In this document: positions 51,377 through 60,009 of the stretch, piece after piece
How positions within the stretch are numbered: position 1 is the stretch's first letter
Layout: each line of letters opens with the position of its first letter
Assembly: GCA_015075305.1 (NCBI GenBank)
Contig: JABTUS010000001.1
Coordinates: 620,001 to 684,000 of the forward strand
Length of the DNA stretch: 64,000 nucleotides
From: Opitutaceae bacterium
GTDB taxonomy: Bacteria; Verrucomicrobiota; Verrucomicrobiia; Opitutales; Opitutaceae
Reading direction: 5' to 3'
Translations under genes and position numbers: made by a program
Notes under the pieces: model-generated
Database searches by the model: none
Seen by the model: the letters and a program-made list of their open reading frames with translations, nothing else
Told to the model about the DNA's origin: nothing

Positions 51377-51405
51377 TTGTGACACCCCGTTTTTCGGGAT
51401 ACTCT
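51377..51405 (+). promoter_or_regulatory. Possible sigma-70-type promoter for the 51480 gene
   Basis: TTGTGA (51377-51382) and TACTCT (51400-51405) are spaced by 17 bases, about 75 bases upstream of the ATG at 51480. Both hexamers deviate from consensus, and the spacer contains a small CCCG/CGGG dyad. Confidence 0.3.
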
Positions 51406-51479
51406 AATTCGCGACAACTTCAAACGCCCCCGGTCAGCCACGCATTCACCGCTTCACCACGCTCATCTTCGATTCGCCC

Positions 51480-52568
51480 ATGAATATCCGCACGCTGCTC
51501 TCCACGCTTCTCCTTGTTCCCGCATCCTACGCCGCAAGTCCTGCGGGCGTGAAATGGCATCCCGGCCACTATGTCTTTGTGGGCGGTGACAAGCTGTCTG
51601 AGAAAGTGCTGACGCTGCCACACTTCCGCGGCGTTCAGAAGATTTACTCCTGGCGCGAGTTCGAGCCTGAAAAGGGACGCTACGACTTCTCCGAACTCCG
51701 GGCGGACCTCGCGCTCGCCAGGAAGTATAACCGGCAAATCGTGATGCAGTTCACGCACAAATCGTTTTCACGGGGGCAGCGCAGCGTGCCCGATTACATC
51801 ACGGGACCTGAATATGGCGGCGGTGTCTACGCCACTGTGCAGGGTGCTCTGAATCCTGTCCTTTGGAACCGAAACGTCGCTGATCGTCTCGACGCCGTGA
51901 TCATCGCGCTGGGACGCGAATTCGACCGCAATTCGAACCTCGAGGCGGTCAACCTTCCCGAGAGCGCTCCCAATGCCTACCTCGACAAGTCCCCTCAGGC
52001 CGGCGTCGAGACCTACACCGATCAGGTCTATCTCGAAGCACTCAAGCGGACCATGACCACCCTGCGGCACGCGTTTCCCGACACAGTCGTGATTCAATAC
52101 ACCAATTTTCCCCCATCGCTGCTGGATGAGCTGACCGACTACGAAAAGGAGATAGGCGTGGGCATGGGTGGACCGGATGTTTATCCCGGCGTATCGCCCT
52201 CCCTCAAGGATCCCAAGAAAGGAGTCTACCGCCTGTATGCAAAGTTGGGAGGCACCGTGCCCATGGGGGCCGCCGTTCAGTCGACCAACTACCGCGAAGC
52301 GGACAAGAAGCGCTGGCACCTGCAGCGCGGCGACAAGACGCTCAACGGCAGTCCGATTGTGATAACTCCGGAGGACGAAAAGCTTTTTCCGATCAGCGCA
52401 CATCTCAAACTCGCGCGCGACACACTCAAACTCAACTACCTGTTCTGGGCGACCAGTCCCTCCGACGGCTTCGAGGCCGTGAAGAAATTCCTAGCCCGGC
52501 CGGAACTGGCCAACGACCCCGCTGGCGGACTCAATGCCACGCTCCCACCGAAAGCCTTTCTCCGCTGA
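51480..52568 (+). CDS. Secreted TIM-barrel glycosidase-like protein
   Basis: A 362-residue protein with signal MNIRTLLSTLLLVPASYA. The sequence KIYSWREFEPEKGRYDFSELRADLALARKYNRQIVMQF is the beta-2/beta-3 pattern of GH5/GH42/GH2-like TIM barrels that start from the W-x-x-x-E-P-x-x-G-x-Y-D-F motif. The catalytic acid/base candidate is Glu in AVNLPESAPNA. Other segments are VIQYTNFPPSLLDEL and KLNYLFWATSPSDGFEAVKKF. Substrate and family are not assignable. Divergent from the six-hairpin protein and followed by a sulfatase, it belongs to a carbohydrate-degradation neighbourhood. Confidence 0.68.
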   Translation: MNIRTLLSTLLLVPASYAASPAGVKWHPGHYVFVGGDKLSEKVLTLPHFRGVQKIYSWREFEPEKGRYDFSELRADLALARKYNRQIVMQFTHKSFSRGQRSVPDYITGPEYGGGVYATVQGALNPVLWNRNVADRLDAVIIALGREFDRNSNLEAVNLPESAPNAYLDKSPQAGVETYTDQVYLEALKRTMTTLRHAFPDTVVIQYTNFPPSLLDELTDYEKEIGVGMGGPDVYPGVSPSLKDPKKGVYRLYAKLGGTVPMGAAVQSTNYREADKKRWHLQRGDKTLNGSPIVITPEDEKLFPISAHLKLARDTLKLNYLFWATSPSDGFEAVKKFLARPELANDPAGGLNATLPPKAFLR

Positions 52569-52728
52569 TTCGGCGGCAAATCCGCGGTTTCATTGAAAAC
52601 ATCCGTCGATTTGCGCGCACCCGCCACCGTTCCGAGTTTGTCCAGAACGCCGTGAGACTTGTGCCCTCCGCTCCAAGAATACGAGAGATGATTCGCAACA
52701 ACGCCGGCATGCGCGTATTCGTCCTGAC

Positions 52729-54240
52729 ATGACAATCTCCTCAAACGAGGTCTGCCGCAGCCTTCGCCGCGCGGGATCAATCCTCTCATCGCTGATCGTA
52801 TCGGGCTTGCTCCTGGCGGCACCGTTGCGCGGTGCGGAATCTGATGCTGCATCTGCGCGCCCCAACGTCGTGCTGATCGTCGCGGACGATCACGGGACCG
52901 AAGCGCTTGGCTGCTATGGCAATCCGGTGATCAAAACGCCCGCTCTCGACGCGCTGGCAAGCGAGGGCATCCGTTTCACCGAGGCTTTCTGCACAACGTC
53001 AAGCTGCAGCCCATCGCGCGCCGTCATCCTGAGCGGGCTTCAGGACCATCACAACGGCATGTACGGGCTCCAGCATCAGGTTCATCATTTCCAGTCCTTC
53101 GATTCAGTGAAGAGCCTGCCCGTGCTTCTCTCACACGCGGGATATCGCACCGCCCGCATAGGCAAATACCACCTGGCGCCGGAGGCCGTGTACAAATTCG
53201 ACACCGTGCTGTCGGGCGGCGCAGCCAATGATCCTGAATCAATCGGCCGAAGCCCCGTTGAAATGGCGGATGCTGCCAACAATTTCCTGAACGCGGACGA
53301 CAGGCGTCCTTTCTTCCTCTATTACGCGACGGATGATCCGCATCGGGCGAATGCGGTCCTTCCCAACGGACGCCCCACCTTCGAGACGTACCCGCTTCCC
53401 AACAGCTTTGGCAACCGTCCTCAAGGCTATCCGGGAATTACGCCTGTAGTCTACTCTCCGGACAAGGTCATCGTGCCACATTTTCTTCCAGACACGCCGG
53501 AATGCCGGAGCGAACTTGCGCAATATTACCAGGCCGTCTCGCGCCTCGACCAGGGAGTCGGCCATCTGATCAATCTCCTCAAGGCTGCCGGAAAATACGA
53601 CAACACGCTCATCATCTACATCTCTGACAACGGGGTGGCCTTCCCCGGTGCAAAAACCACGCTCTACGATCCGGGCATCAGGCTTCCCTGCATCATACGC
53701 AGCCCCCGCCAGCCCAGGCGCGGCATTGTGGAGGACGCCATGATTTCATGGGTCGATCTCGCTCCGACGATTCTCGATTTTGTCGGAGCACCCGCCTCGC
53801 CGGACGGTTTTGACGGCCGTTCATTCCGCGCCGCACTCGATGGAGGCAGGCTGACAGGCTGGGACGAGATTTATGGGTCCCACAGTTTTCACGAAATCAC
53901 CATGTACTACCCGATGCGCATGCTGCGCACCCGGCGCTACAAGCTGATCTGGAACATCGCAAGCGGCCTCACGTACCCCTCGGCGCTCGACCTGATCGAA
54001 TCACCGACATGGATAAGCGCCGAGAAATCCGGCACCGGCACCTTTGGCCGCCGTCGCATTTACGACTACCTGCATCGTCCGCGTTTCGAACTCTACGATT
54101 TGCAGCGGGATCCGGATGAGGTGGTCAACCTGGCAGATGATCCCGCGAGCGATTCCCTGAAGAACGAGCTCATTTCAAAACTCAAGGCGTTCCAGTCCAA
54201 AACCCGGGACCCTTGGTTCCACAAGTGGACGTATGAATAA
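52729..54240 (+). CDS. Secreted sulfatase (Cys-type)
   Basis: A 503-residue alkaline-phosphatase-superfamily sulfatase with a signal peptide (LIVSGLLLAAPLRGAES). NVVLIVADDHGTEALGCYGN supplies the first metal aspartates. SCSPSR (about residue 94) is the CxPSR motif whose cysteine must be converted to formylglycine. GKYHLAP and LIIYISDNGVAFPGAKTTLYDPG carry the later metal and substrate residues. It removes sulfate from sugars or polysaccharides in the periplasm or outside. The activating enzyme (FGE or anaerobic maturase) is not in this window. Confidence 0.92.
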   Translation: MTISSNEVCRSLRRAGSILSSLIVSGLLLAAPLRGAESDAASARPNVVLIVADDHGTEALGCYGNPVIKTPALDALASEGIRFTEAFCTTSSCSPSRAVILSGLQDHHNGMYGLQHQVHHFQSFDSVKSLPVLLSHAGYRTARIGKYHLAPEAVYKFDTVLSGGAANDPESIGRSPVEMADAANNFLNADDRRPFFLYYATDDPHRANAVLPNGRPTFETYPLPNSFGNRPQGYPGITPVVYSPDKVIVPHFLPDTPECRSELAQYYQAVSRLDQGVGHLINLLKAAGKYDNTLIIYISDNGVAFPGAKTTLYDPGIRLPCIIRSPRQPRRGIVEDAMISWVDLAPTILDFVGAPASPDGFDGRSFRAALDGGRLTGWDEIYGSHSFHEITMYYPMRMLRTRRYKLIWNIASGLTYPSALDLIESPTWISAEKSGTGTFGRRRIYDYLHRPRFELYDLQRDPDEVVNLADDPASDSLKNELISKLKAFQSKTRDPWFHKWTYE

Positions 54241-54280
54241 AGTCGCTCTGATCCCGGACTTTCCCGCCAGGTGCGTCGAC

Positions 54281-55678
54281 TCACACTTGCGCCGGACGCA
54301 GATACGCGCCACTCGCGAGCAACTCGGCCTGAAGTTTCCTCACGTCGATTTGATCGGGTGAAACGCCCGAGCGGATAGCCTGCCTGGCCGCGCGCCCCGC
54401 TGCCTCGCCCATCGCCATGCAGGTCGCCATCACACGAATGGCGCCCATCGCCTCGTGCGTGGTCGAAATGCAACGTCCCGCAACAAGCAGATTCCTCACC
54501 TTCTGCGGCACCAGGGAGCGGTAGGGAATGTCATAGCAGTCACCGCACCAGATGAGCGTGCAGCCTTCGTCGCCCGGTCGATGGATGTCGATGGGATAAC
54601 TGGCGACCGCGATGCTGTCGTCAAAATGCCTGCACCCCAGCACATCCTCCTGCGTCATCGTGTATTGTCCGACGATTCTCCGCGTCTCCCTGATTCCCAG
54701 AAACGGCGCGGTCTTTGCGAAATAGCAGTCTTCAAAACCCGGAACATAATTCTTCAGATAGACGTGGATGTCATCGATCTGGCGCCGCGCCTCGATCTCC
54801 CCCGCTGTCAGGCTGCGTGCGTCGGTTCCGTCCGTGCCGGCAACCCGCGTCATGTTGATCCAAACCTCACCCTCGCGAAGTCCGGTGATGATGATGGTGC
54901 GTTCGTTCGGGATGTTGAGTTTCCGTTCGGAGCGCGCACGGGCAATCAGCTCGCGCAGGCCCACAACGATGAACTGGTTGTTCTGGCCGAAATACTCGGC
55001 GGGAATGAAGTCGGTCAGATACGTCCGCGTGTGGTGCGCGATGCTCATGCGAAGCTTCTCGGTGTCGACGCCCGCAAGGCAGAACATCAGCGTCGGCGGC
55101 TGCATGCCGCCCGTTTCCCTGCTGCCTTTCTCGCAGGGCACACCCGCCCGGTACGCCACATCGGCGTCGCCCGTGCAGTCCACCACGATCCGGGCGAGCA
55201 CGGCCTCGCGCCCGCTCTTGCTCTCGGTGATGATGCCGCGGATCACATCGCCGTCCATGATGACGCCGGCGCAGAAGGTGTAGAAGTTCACGTCGACCTT
55301 CGCCTCGGTCAGCATCTGCAGCGCGACCGTCTTCACAGCCTCGGGCTCGACCAGCGTGATGCCCATGTGAAGAGGACACCAGCGGTGCTCGCTCGCCCCT
55401 TTGACGAGGCGCAGGCGGTCAATGAATTTCTGGGGCAGCCCCTGGATGATCTGGTTCTTCTTCTGCCCCAGAAAGCCCAGCACTGGCAGACCGATCGTCA
55501 TGTTGCCGCCGACAAAACTGCGGCTTTCGATCAACCCCACCTTCAGCCCATCCTCGGCCGCGGCAAGCGCCGTCGTGAGGCCTGACGGGCCACCCCCAAC
55601 GACGAGAACGTCGTACTCTTCTCGAACCGGAACCGAGCGTGCGGGTTCACGAATGGATGATTGCAATGCTGGCTTCAT
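54281..55678 (-). CDS. FAD-dependent oxidoreductase
   Basis: A 465-residue protein with the FAD Rossmann motif VLVVGGGPSGLTTALAAAEDGL (about residues 23-44) and an acidic end LIESRSFVGG. The segment ARIVVDCTGDADVAYRAGVP is the FAD-containing dehydrogenase motif of the FAD_oxidored family. GCRHFDDSIAVASYPIDIHRP and LVAGRCISTTHEAMGAIRVM follow near the end. No signal peptide is seen, so it is cytosolic, although it lies next to secreted enzymes. It may oxidise a sugar derivative or related small molecule released by them. Convergent with the sulfatase, 40 bases away. Confidence 0.86.
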   Translation of the reverse strand: MKPALQSSIREPARSVPVREEYDVLVVGGGPSGLTTALAAAEDGLKVGLIESRSFVGGNMTIGLPVLGFLGQKKNQIIQGLPQKFIDRLRLVKGASEHRWCPLHMGITLVEPEAVKTVALQMLTEAKVDVNFYTFCAGVIMDGDVIRGIITESKSGREAVLARIVVDCTGDADVAYRAGVPCEKGSRETGGMQPPTLMFCLAGVDTEKLRMSIAHHTRTYLTDFIPAEYFGQNNQFIVVGLRELIARARSERKLNIPNERTIIITGLREGEVWINMTRVAGTDGTDARSLTAGEIEARRQIDDIHVYLKNYVPGFEDCYFAKTAPFLGIRETRRIVGQYTMTQEDVLGCRHFDDSIAVASYPIDIHRPGDEGCTLIWCGDCYDIPYRSLVPQKVRNLLVAGRCISTTHEAMGAIRVMATCMAMGEAAGRAARQAIRSGVSPDQIDVRKLQAELLASGAYLRPAQV

Positions 55679-55702
55679 GCGGAAAACTTCGGCCTTGGTT
55701 GA

Positions 55703-57067
55703 TCAATGGGAGGCTGCCGAAAACAGGTCCAGGGGCGGCAATGCCGCCGATGGGAAAGCCGCCCGCAGCCAGGCGGCCAGCGTCGGTGCAATGCTGCGCA
55801 TGTCGATGACGCCAATGTCTCCGGTCCGGATGCCTGGGCCGGCCAGCAGAAAGGTTGAATTCATCTCCGGGTGCGTGGGCACGTGCCCGTGGGTGCCCGC
55901 GTCGCGCAGCTCAACCAGGCCCGATCCAACAAGACGTGAGCTCGATGTGAAGCTGGGCTTCAAATCCAGCCAGAACTCGGCCTGCGCCGTGCCGCCGAGG
56001 CGGGCGATGGCGTCCCGGTCAAGGATCGCATGAATGCCATTGGCCGGATCGGCGGCCAGGCGATCGAGAAACACCTTCACGCGCTTCCTGGCTTCGGCAT
56101 CCCTGGGATCCTTCATCACAATCGCCACCGAGCCACTCGAAAGCCAGGGCATCGCGACCCAGTCCTTTACGCCGGCGGCTTCGATCGTGGCGCCGCCGCC
56201 CTTGAGTTTGACGAGCCCTTCCCGGACAAAGGCCGCATCGATGGCAAGGGCATGATCAACGGCGGAGAAGCCGTGGTCCGACACCACGCAGACCGCGGCA
56301 TCCGGGTGCGCACCACGCATGGCATCAACCGCCTCACCAACCATCGCGTCGATCTCCTCCAGCGCGTGCTTCGCCTCACGGGAGAAGGGCCGATGAGCGT
56401 GCTGCTCGTGATCCAGCGCAACCAGATGCACAAGCAGCACCCGTGGACCATGCTGGCGGATGATTTCAAGAAGGTACCGGGTGCGCGACCAATCCCGGCG
56501 CGTGCCATCCTTGGCATCATTGATGTACACACCCGCCTTTTTCGCCAGCGCGTCCATGAATGCCCCTCCGGCAAATCCGCGGATGATCTTGACGTCCTCG
56601 CCGGTTTTTGTGCCGGCAAACTCAGGAATGTTGTACTTGATGCCGGGTGCCCCCACCGTTACCGGCCAGCTCACGCTTCCCACTTCATAACCGGCGGCGG
56701 TCGCCGCGTCCCAGATCGCCGGCACCTTTATCTCGTCGTTGTACCAGTACCACCGGTTGACCGCCTTGTCGTTCGGATTGAAGGGCCTGTTGGCCGCAAC
56801 GCCATGCACCGCCGGCCAGTTGCCGGTGACAACACTGGTGTGGCTCGCATATGTGACCGATGGCAGCACGCCGCGCACGCCCGAGGCATGCGCGCCTTCC
56901 TTCCAAAGTTCGCGCAAACGGGGGATCTTCATCCCGTTCTTGTCGGCCTCACTGATGTAGTCGGGACGCAAACCATCGATCGATATCAGAAGCAGGCTTC
57001 GATCCGGAGCCGCGGTTAACGCGGATGCCATTCCTGCGACGCAGACCAGTATGTGAATCATCTTCAT
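55703..57067 (-). CDS. Alkaline-phosphatase-family phosphodiesterase/pyrophosphatase-like protein
   Basis: A 454-residue protein from the ATG at 57067, overlapping the MFS stop as ATGA. Signal peptide MKMIHILVCVAGMASALTAA. LLLISIDGLRPDYIS gives the first metal aspartate and LPSVTYASHTSVVTGNWPAVHG the catalytic Thr of nucleotide pyrophosphatase/phosphodiesterase-type enzymes. LVHLVALDHEQHAHRPFS and CVVSDHGFSAVDHAL supply further metal ligands. It is probably a secreted phosphoesterase acting on nucleotides, phospholipids or sugar phosphates. Co-transcribed with the transporter upstream. Confidence 0.87.
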   Translation of the reverse strand: MKMIHILVCVAGMASALTAAPDRSLLLISIDGLRPDYISEADKNGMKIPRLRELWKEGAHASGVRGVLPSVTYASHTSVVTGNWPAVHGVAANRPFNPNDKAVNRWYWYNDEIKVPAIWDAATAAGYEVGSVSWPVTVGAPGIKYNIPEFAGTKTGEDVKIIRGFAGGAFMDALAKKAGVYINDAKDGTRRDWSRTRYLLEIIRQHGPRVLLVHLVALDHEQHAHRPFSREAKHALEEIDAMVGEAVDAMRGAHPDAAVCVVSDHGFSAVDHALAIDAAFVREGLVKLKGGGATIEAAGVKDWVAMPWLSSGSVAIVMKDPRDAEARKRVKVFLDRLAADPANGIHAILDRDAIARLGGTAQAEFWLDLKPSFTSSSRLVGSGLVELRDAGTHGHVPTHPEMNSTFLLAGPGIRTGDIGVIDMRSIAPTLAAWLRAAFPSAALPPLDLFSAASH

Positions 57068-58311
57068 GGGAGTGCTGCGCGAGGCCGCTCGGGACGCACC
57101 AGGGTCCAAAGGATAACCGTCGCAATCGGGTGAAGCAAGGCCATGACCGCAAATACGCGGGCCGGTCCAAGCGTTGCCATCATTTCACCCACAAAACTGT
57201 TGAAGACAACGGCTCCCGCCGCGCCGCATCCTCCGGCGATGCCGAGCACGCTCGCGACGTTTGCCGTGGGAAACGATTCCGCGATGACAACACTGAGGCT
57301 GAACAACCAGCTCAGGCACGCGGCGGCCACCAGGCTGAAGATCAGGAGTGTCGCAGCGGGATGCGGAAAATGGGGCGTCAGGGCACACAGCGGCGCCAGG
57401 CAGGCCATCGCCGTGAGCATGCGTTTGCGGGCATCAAGGGGCGCACGGCCCCTTCTAACCATCCAGTCCGACCAAGCGGCGCTGCCAATCCCTCCGAGAT
57501 CCGCCGCAAGAAAGGGAATCCATCCAATCATGCCCACCTGCGCCAGCGACAATCCCGACTGTTCCTGAAGGTAACCCGGCAGCCAGAAGAGACAAAAATA
57601 CCAGACCGGATCACTGATGAAACGAATCAACAGGATACCCCACAGTGTCCGCGTCCGCCACAGATCGAGCCACCGGAATCCGACCGCCGCGCCGCCGCCC
57701 ACTCCCCCAGTCGTCGATTGCTCCAGAATCGCGGTCGGAGGATCTCGATAGATGACAAACCAGAGCAAAGCGATCAGAAGGCCCAGCGCGCCCGGCACAA
57801 GAAAGGCGCTGTGCCAGTTGAACGAAAGCGCGAGCCACGCGACCAGCGGCGGCGCAATAATCGCCCCAAAGGTCCCCCCGGCCACACACACGCTGTTCGC
57901 CGTCGCACGGAGTGAACCGGGAAACCAGAGGGTCACCGCCCTCAATTGCGACGGAAACGCCGTGGGTTCGCTCAGCCCGAGTAGTCCGCGAAAGACGGCG
58001 AAGGAACCGAAACCACGGGTCAACCCTGCTCCCAGGCAGGCCATCGACCAGGTGACAATGCCCGTGAGCATCACGATGCGCGCGCCAAATCGGTCCACCA
58101 GCCATCCGGCGACAGGGTACATCAGCGCGTAGCAGACCGTGAACACATTCACCAGCACCGCATATCCGCGATCGTCGAATCCAAACTCCGTCTTCAACGT
58201 CGGCTTGAGAATCGAGAGGATCTGCCGGTCGACATAATTGAGCACGATGGCCCCAAAAATGACCGCCAGAATGAACCAGCGCCGCCGGAGGGGCGATTCA
58301 AGAGCCTTCAT
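57064..58311 (-). CDS. MFS transporter, hexuronate/anion:cation symporter type
   Basis: A 415-residue protein with 12 predicted helices. FILAVIFGAIVLNYVDRQILSILKP and the motif WLVDRFGARIVMLTGIVTWSM are characteristic of the anion:cation symporter group that takes up hexuronates, glucarate or related acids. FRGLLGLSEPTAFPSQLRAVTLWFP is the typical helix 4-5 region of ExuT/GudP-like proteins. It should import an acidic sugar or similar product. Coupled by ATGA overlap to the phosphodiesterase gene. Confidence 0.87.
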   Translation of the reverse strand: MKALESPLRRRWFILAVIFGAIVLNYVDRQILSILKPTLKTEFGFDDRGYAVLVNVFTVCYALMYPVAGWLVDRFGARIVMLTGIVTWSMACLGAGLTRGFGSFAVFRGLLGLSEPTAFPSQLRAVTLWFPGSLRATANSVCVAGGTFGAIIAPPLVAWLALSFNWHSAFLVPGALGLLIALLWFVIYRDPPTAILEQSTTGGVGGGAAVGFRWLDLWRTRTLWGILLIRFISDPVWYFCLFWLPGYLQEQSGLSLAQVGMIGWIPFLAADLGGIGSAAWSDWMVRRGRAPLDARKRMLTAMACLAPLCALTPHFPHPAATLLIFSLVAAACLSWLFSLSVVIAESFPTANVASVLGIAGGCGAAGAVVFNSFVGEMMATLGPARVFAVMALLHPIATVILWTLVRPERPRAALP

Positions 58312-58510
58312 GGCTCGACGGGTGGCCTCGCTGGGCCGTGTGGCGGGATGGATGCCATCCTGGAATCTGGGGCTAGAACAACAAATCCGTATAATTATTC
58401 AGCATTGTCATGCCAATTTCACGCCAGCTGCGCGGACTGAGTCAAGGACCTTTCCGAAATTGGCGGATCTGCGCTCCGGGCGCCTTCGTTGCGATGAGGA
58501 CGCAGGCCCC

Positions 58511-59926
58511 CTACCAGGACCCGTGGTGCTCCGGTATCCTTGAAATGAGCGGAAGCGCGGCAACGAGGACGAGGGCCATCGTGGCATAGACCCAGGCCTG
58601 CGCCATGCCGGGAGCGTTCGCACCTGTGAGGATCGCCGTCGTCGTCGACACCGTGATGATCGAACCGATCTGAAGGCCCAGCGAACGGAGAGCCGCCAGC
58701 GTCGACGACCGGCGGGGCGCCAGTTGCAGCCCCGCATTGCGGCTCGCCGGATTTATGGCTCCGATGCCGACGCCGATGACGCCCGCCGCCGCGGCCAGCC
58801 AGGCGTGCGGCGACAGGCCCGCCGGTGGTGGCACTGCCAGCAGCGCCATTCCCGACGCAAGGATGACACTGCCGGCATAGAGTGGCAGCCGGTGACCCGT
58901 CCGGCGAAGCGCCATCGCAGCCACAAAAGAGACCACCACCGATGCGATGCCCTGGGCAAGCAGGAGCGTTCCCGAATCAAAGGCATTCAAGTGATACCGG
59001 TTGGTTCCGTAGAGCGGAATCAGCGCAACCGCACCCAGCATCATGCCATTGTGAATGACATTGATCAGATTCACCGCCCCAAAATTCGGCCCGCGAATCA
59101 GCTCCGGCGCAATCAGCGGATCCACCGCGCGATTGATGTGGCGAAAAAACAGCCTCAGGGAGGCGACAGCGGCAGCCGCGGGAACGAGGAAGGAAAGCGA
59201 TAGCACATGAATTTCGGCACCACCCAGGTGACTCACCGCCAGCATCCCCGTGATCAGTCCGACGCCGAGCAGCGCAATGCCCGGGAAGTCCAGGGTGAAG
59301 TCCCTGGCCCGACGCCTGCGCGGGTCGCGAGGGATGTAGTGCAGCGCCGCGACCACTACAGCGATGCCGATCGGCACATTGACGTAGAACACCGCGCGCC
59401 AGCTCCAGTAGGTCACGAACAAGCCGCCGAATATCGGTCCAATCATAGAGCCGATCGGAAGGATGCTTCCAAAAAGACTCACAGCCCGATCGCGGGAATC
59501 CCCGAAATAGTCGACGATGATCGCCGTTGCCGACGGCATGAACCCCGCCCCTCCACCCGCCTGAATCGCACGCAGAGCAACGAGCACCGCGATGTTGTCC
59601 GCAAGTCCGCAGAGAAGCGACGCGGCGGTGAACGTGATCACCGATGCCAGAAACACGCGCCGGCGCCCAAAGCGCTCGCTGAGCGCCCCGCTGATCGGCA
59701 GCATCAACGCATAACCGAAGGAATAGGACGTGAGCGTCCACCCCGCCCAGTTCACCGTCGTGTCCATCGCCTGCTGCAGGGCATGCAGCGCCGTCGCCAC
59801 GATCGTCGCATCGATCGAAACCATCAGCAGCGTCAGGGCGACGATCGTGAAAATCATGCCCCGTCGGACGGGGCGAGCGCCGACGTCTGTAATCTCGCTC
59901 ACTCCGTCACAGCCCGCGTCATCCAT
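58511..59926 (-). CDS. MFS transporter, DHA2 (EmrB/QacA) type
   Basis: A 471-residue protein with about 14 helices. MIFTIVALTLLMVSIDATIVATALHALQ is the DHA2 helix-1 motif D-x-T-I-V. LPISGALSERFGRRRVFLASVITF is the helix 2-3 loop, and GSMIGPIFGGLFVTYWSWRAVFYVNVPIG the family-specific helix 5 and following motif. Such transporters export drugs or small molecules with protons. The gene has its own start, about 200 bases before the downstream MFS gene. There is no adaptor gene of the EmrA type beside it. Confidence 0.9.
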   Translation of the reverse strand: MDDAGCDGVSEITDVGARPVRRGMIFTIVALTLLMVSIDATIVATALHALQQAMDTTVNWAGWTLTSYSFGYALMLPISGALSERFGRRRVFLASVITFTAASLLCGLADNIAVLVALRAIQAGGGAGFMPSATAIIVDYFGDSRDRAVSLFGSILPIGSMIGPIFGGLFVTYWSWRAVFYVNVPIGIAVVVAALHYIPRDPRRRRARDFTLDFPGIALLGVGLITGMLAVSHLGGAEIHVLSLSFLVPAAAAVASLRLFFRHINRAVDPLIAPELIRGPNFGAVNLINVIHNGMMLGAVALIPLYGTNRYHLNAFDSGTLLLAQGIASVVVSFVAAMALRRTGHRLPLYAGSVILASGMALLAVPPPAGLSPHAWLAAAAGVIGVGIGAINPASRNAGLQLAPRRSSTLAALRSLGLQIGSIITVSTTTAILTGANAPGMAQAWVYATMALVLVAALPLISRIPEHHGSW

Positions 59927-60009
59927 GGGATTCGTTCCTTAAGTGTCAGTCGCCCCCACGCGATGCGTTTCATCGCGCTGGCCTGAGACGTCGCAGCGCA
60001 GATCCAGGC

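Noticed and set aside
54455-55585. A 376-codon plus-strand open frame
   Set aside because: Antisense to the FAD-dependent oxidoreductase, whose FAD motif and family blocks are clear.
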